Source of the DNA: Thermoplasma sp.
Lineage (GTDB): Archaea; Thermoplasmatota; Thermoplasmata; Thermoplasmatales; Thermoplasmataceae
NCBI RefSeq assembly: GCF_008709555.1
Contig: NZ_VYIJ01000006.1
Location: forward strand, 1 to 64,000
Direction: 5' to 3'
Length of the DNA: 64,000 nt
In this document: one piece after another, positions 62,415 through 64,000 of the stretch
Layout of the letters: each line of letters starts with the position of its first letter
Numbering within the stretch: the stretch's first letter is position 1
Notes under the pieces: model-generated
Told to the model about the DNA's origin: nothing
Seen by the model: only the letters and a program-made list of their open reading frames with translations
Databases searched by the model: none
Position numbers and translations under genes: made by a program

Positions 62415-62496
62415 ATTATTGATCACCAGCGATGAATTTGTCTCAGGATAGCCGCCGATACACCACAGCGTAACCATAGATATAAGGCCAAAGCAC

Positions 62497-62516
62497 AAGT
62501 AAGGAAATTTTTACTT
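62497..62516. promoter_or_regulatory. Inverted repeat before the MerP-like gene
   Basis: AAGTAA (62497-62502) and TTACTT (62511-62516) are exact reverse complements 8 bases apart, directly before the TATA-like GATTATATAT (62521-62530). The position suits a repressor or activator site for the metal genes downstream. Confidence 0.4.
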
Positions 62517-62551
62517 ACACGATTATATATTTTGCATATATATGTACTGAT

Positions 62552-62779
62552 ATGAAGAAGGTAGTTATGAAGGTATACGGAATGACATGCGATGACTGCG
62601 TTGTAACTGTGAAGAAAGGACTTGAAAGTGTCCCTGGTGTGATAAGTGCGGATGTATCTCTGCCGGAGAAGAAGGCTGAGATCCTGATAGACGAAAACAA
62701 AGTTTCTCCAGAGAGTCTTGAGGATGCACAGGTGTTCAAGGTCACAAGGTATAGAGGAGAGGTAAGGAAGGTTGAGTAA
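62552..62779 (+). CDS. Heavy-metal-associated (MerP/CopZ-like) carrier protein
   Basis: This 75-residue cytoplasmic metal carrier is a single HMA domain. The metal-binding motif GMTCDDC (Cys13, Cys16) is intact, and the betaalphabeta-betaalphabeta pattern continues with VKKGLESVPGVISADVSLPEKKAEI. It could pass Hg(II) or Cu(I). TATA GATTATATAT lies about 26 bases before ATG 62552, so it is leaderless. Its last 8 bases overlap the reductase start (TTG 62772), so the two are translated together, which favours a role with mercury. Confidence 0.9.
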   Translation: MKKVVMKVYGMTCDDCVVTVKKGLESVPGVISADVSLPEKKAEILIDENKVSPESLEDAQVFKVTRYRGEVRKVE

Positions 62780-64000
62780 GGAATATGATCTCCTGATAAT
62801 CGGTTATGGTGCCGCAGCCTTCTCTGCGGCGATCAAGGCCTCAGAGATAACATCTGGGCAGGCCAGTATAGCGATGGTCGGAACAGGACCACTTGGAGGC
62901 ACCTGCGTCAATGTTGGCTGCGTGCCATCCAAGATGCTGATATCGGCAGCCAGAAACATAATGTACATGGCCAGGCCGAGATACCCAGGCATAGAGGCTG
63001 AATACAGAACCGATAGCAGTAAGATCCTGGAGTTCATAAGGCAGGCGGTTGGTGAGGAGAGGCATAACAAGTACGAGACTGTCGTTTCAGGATACGAGAA
63101 CATAGACCTGTATAGATCGAGAGCAGTCTTCACGGGGGACAGGAAGATCAGCATCGAAGACGGGACCGAAATATTCGGTTACAACGTTATCATAGGAACT
63201 GGCAGCAGGCCATCAATACCGCCAATCCAAGGCTTAAAGGATGCAGGATACATCACGAGCAACGAGTTCTGGTCTCTGGAGAAGATCCCTGGGGAGCTGG
63301 TAATAATCGGAAGCGGCCCAATCGGTTCTGAGATAGGACAGGCTGCTGCCAGGATCGGGAGCAGGGTCAAGATCATAGAGATAGCAGACCAGATACTCCC
63401 TGGAATACCAAGAGACATGGCTCAAAAGGTCATGGAAAGCATGGTGAGGGATGGAATTGAATTCCACCTTTCTTCTGCTGTTAAAAGCGTTTCCGTAGAG
63501 AATGGGAAGAAGATCGTCAGATTCGAAACTGGCGGCTTACAGCGGGAAGTGGAAGCAGATGAGATCCTTGTTGCCACGGGCAGATCCCCCAACGTTGATC
63601 TGGATCTGGAGAAGACAGGCGTACAGTACGACAGATACGGAATAGTTGTGGACGGGAATCTCAGAACGTCAAACAGAAAGATATATGCTGCCGGTGACGT
63701 GGTAAAGCAGAGATTCAAGCTGGAGACGCTGGCGGCAAAGCAAGGCGTGATAGCGGCGGAGAACATCTTCAACCGTGCAGGCATAATGATCGATCTTAGC
63801 AGCTTCCCGTTGGCCATCTTCACAGATCCGGAGTATGCATCGGTCGGCTACACCGAGGATGAGGCCAGATCCGCCGGTCTCAGATACGATGTCAGGGCCA
63901 TATCAACGGGAGATGTGGCCAAGGAGAGGATACTCCGTAATGCGGATGGTATCATAAGGATGATAGTCGAACAGGGTACCAAAAGGATCCTCGGTATACA
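62772..64000 (+). CDS. merA: Mercuric reductase-like flavoprotein disulfide reductase (partial)
   Basis: This is a class I pyridine nucleotide-disulfide oxidoreductase, cut by the window edge after about 410 codons. The FAD-binding IIGYGAAAFSAAI and the redox-active pair in GGTCVNVGCVPSKML (Cys near 45 and 50) are followed by VIIGTGSRPSIPP, the NAD(P) motif VIIGSGPIGSEIGQAAA, VATGRSPNVD and IYAAGDVV. GYGAAAFSAAIKA resembles MerA more than dihydrolipoamide dehydrogenase, and coupling with the HMA protein supports this. MerA's C-terminal Cys pair lies outside the window, so lipoamide dehydrogenase remains possible. The start is TTG 62772 with GGAGAGGT upstream. Confidence 0.85.
   Translation, partial: MSKEYDLLIIGYGAAAFSAAIKASEITSGQASIAMVGTGPLGGTCVNVGCVPSKMLISAARNIMYMARPRYPGIEAEYRTDSSKILEFIRQAVGEERHNKYETVVSGYENIDLYRSRAVFTGDRKISIEDGTEIFGYNVIIGTGSRPSIPPIQGLKDAGYITSNEFWSLEKIPGELVIIGSGPIGSEIGQAAARIGSRVKIIEIADQILPGIPRDMAQKVMESMVRDGIEFHLSSAVKSVSVENGKKIVRFETGGLQREVEADEILVATGRSPNVDLDLEKTGVQYDRYGIVVDGNLRTSNRKIYAAGDVVKQRFKLETLAAKQGVIAAENIFNRAGIMIDLSSFPLAIFTDPEYASVGYTEDEARSAGLRYDVRAISTGDVAKERILRNADGIIRMIVEQGTKRILGI

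Noticed and set aside
1-64000. CRISPR array or replication origin
   Set aside because: No series of regularly spaced repeats, no cas genes, and no cluster of origin-box repeats next to cdc6/orc1 was found.

Overview
The window reads as chromosomal DNA of a thermoacidophilic euryarchaeon of the genus Thermoplasma, at or very near T. acidophilum. The grounds are a 385-residue archaeal citrate synthase, a phosphoglycolate phosphatase that I recognise as the TA0175 type, the NurA-HerA-Mre11-Rad50 cluster, a split glycine dehydrogenase, archaeal RNase P protein 4, intron-less tRNAs without encoded CCA, and TATA boxes placed about 25 bases before the start codon, so that many genes look leaderless. 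Species identity rests on memory of these proteins, not on a search.

Layout. 1-1.04 kb: a broken zinc alcohol dehydrogenase and tRNA-Glu. 1.2-8.6 kb: three major-facilitator transporters, an unknown protein, a signal peptidase, a 2-Cys peroxiredoxin whose promoter carries a PerR/Fur-like box, a short glycosyltransferase and the division protein SepF. 8.7-15.1 kb: the leftward DNA end-processing operon nurA-herA-mre11-rad50, closed by an oligo-T tract. 15.2-20.2 kb: a beta-hydroxyacid dehydrogenase with an old-yellow-enzyme reductase, membrane proteins, and a Bat-type regulator. 20.2-33.1 kb: a large thermopsin-family surface protein whose signal peptide lies upstream of its first usual start codon, then citrate synthase, ArsB, a divergent metal-chelate uptake pair lacking an ATPase, MqnD-like and YwiC-like genes, the HAD phosphatase, Rnp4 and a P-loop kinase.

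33.2-36.0 kb is the accessory-looking part: tRNA-Lys, about 1.2 kb without a credible gene, a transporter gene broken by one in-frame stop, and what may be an insertion-sequence scrap. 36.0-48.9 kb is housekeeping: a YbjQ protein, a second peroxiredoxin, PurA, GcvH with RlmE, a Fur/PerR regulator, the GMP synthase ATPase subunit, QueE, both glycine dehydrogenase subunits and a radical SAM protein. 48.9-58.2 kb holds three tRNAs (two Arg, one Thr) among small metabolic genes (TatD-like, adenosine-specific kinase, Nudix, phosphoribosyltransferase, carbamate kinase, phosphodiesterase, methyltransferase, DUF2079, histidine phosphatase). 58.2-64.0 kb holds an intact transporter, a transporter with two stops, a candidate structured RNA with its own promoter, a site-2 protease, an HPP-family protein, and a MerP-like carrier overlapping a MerA-like reductase that runs off the edge.

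How the genes fit together: the nuclease operon processes DNA breaks; GcvH and GcvPA/PB supply three of the four glycine cleavage parts (T and L proteins are not seen as such); the Fur-family gene is a plausible regulator of the peroxiredoxin box; PurA and GuaA-B serve purine synthesis; QueE serves archaeosine. The most interesting items are the candidate RNA at 60.7-60.86 kb, the non-standard start of the thermopsin gene, the peroxiredoxin operator, unusual T-loop bases in four of five tRNAs, and two transporters disrupted only by nonsense codons.
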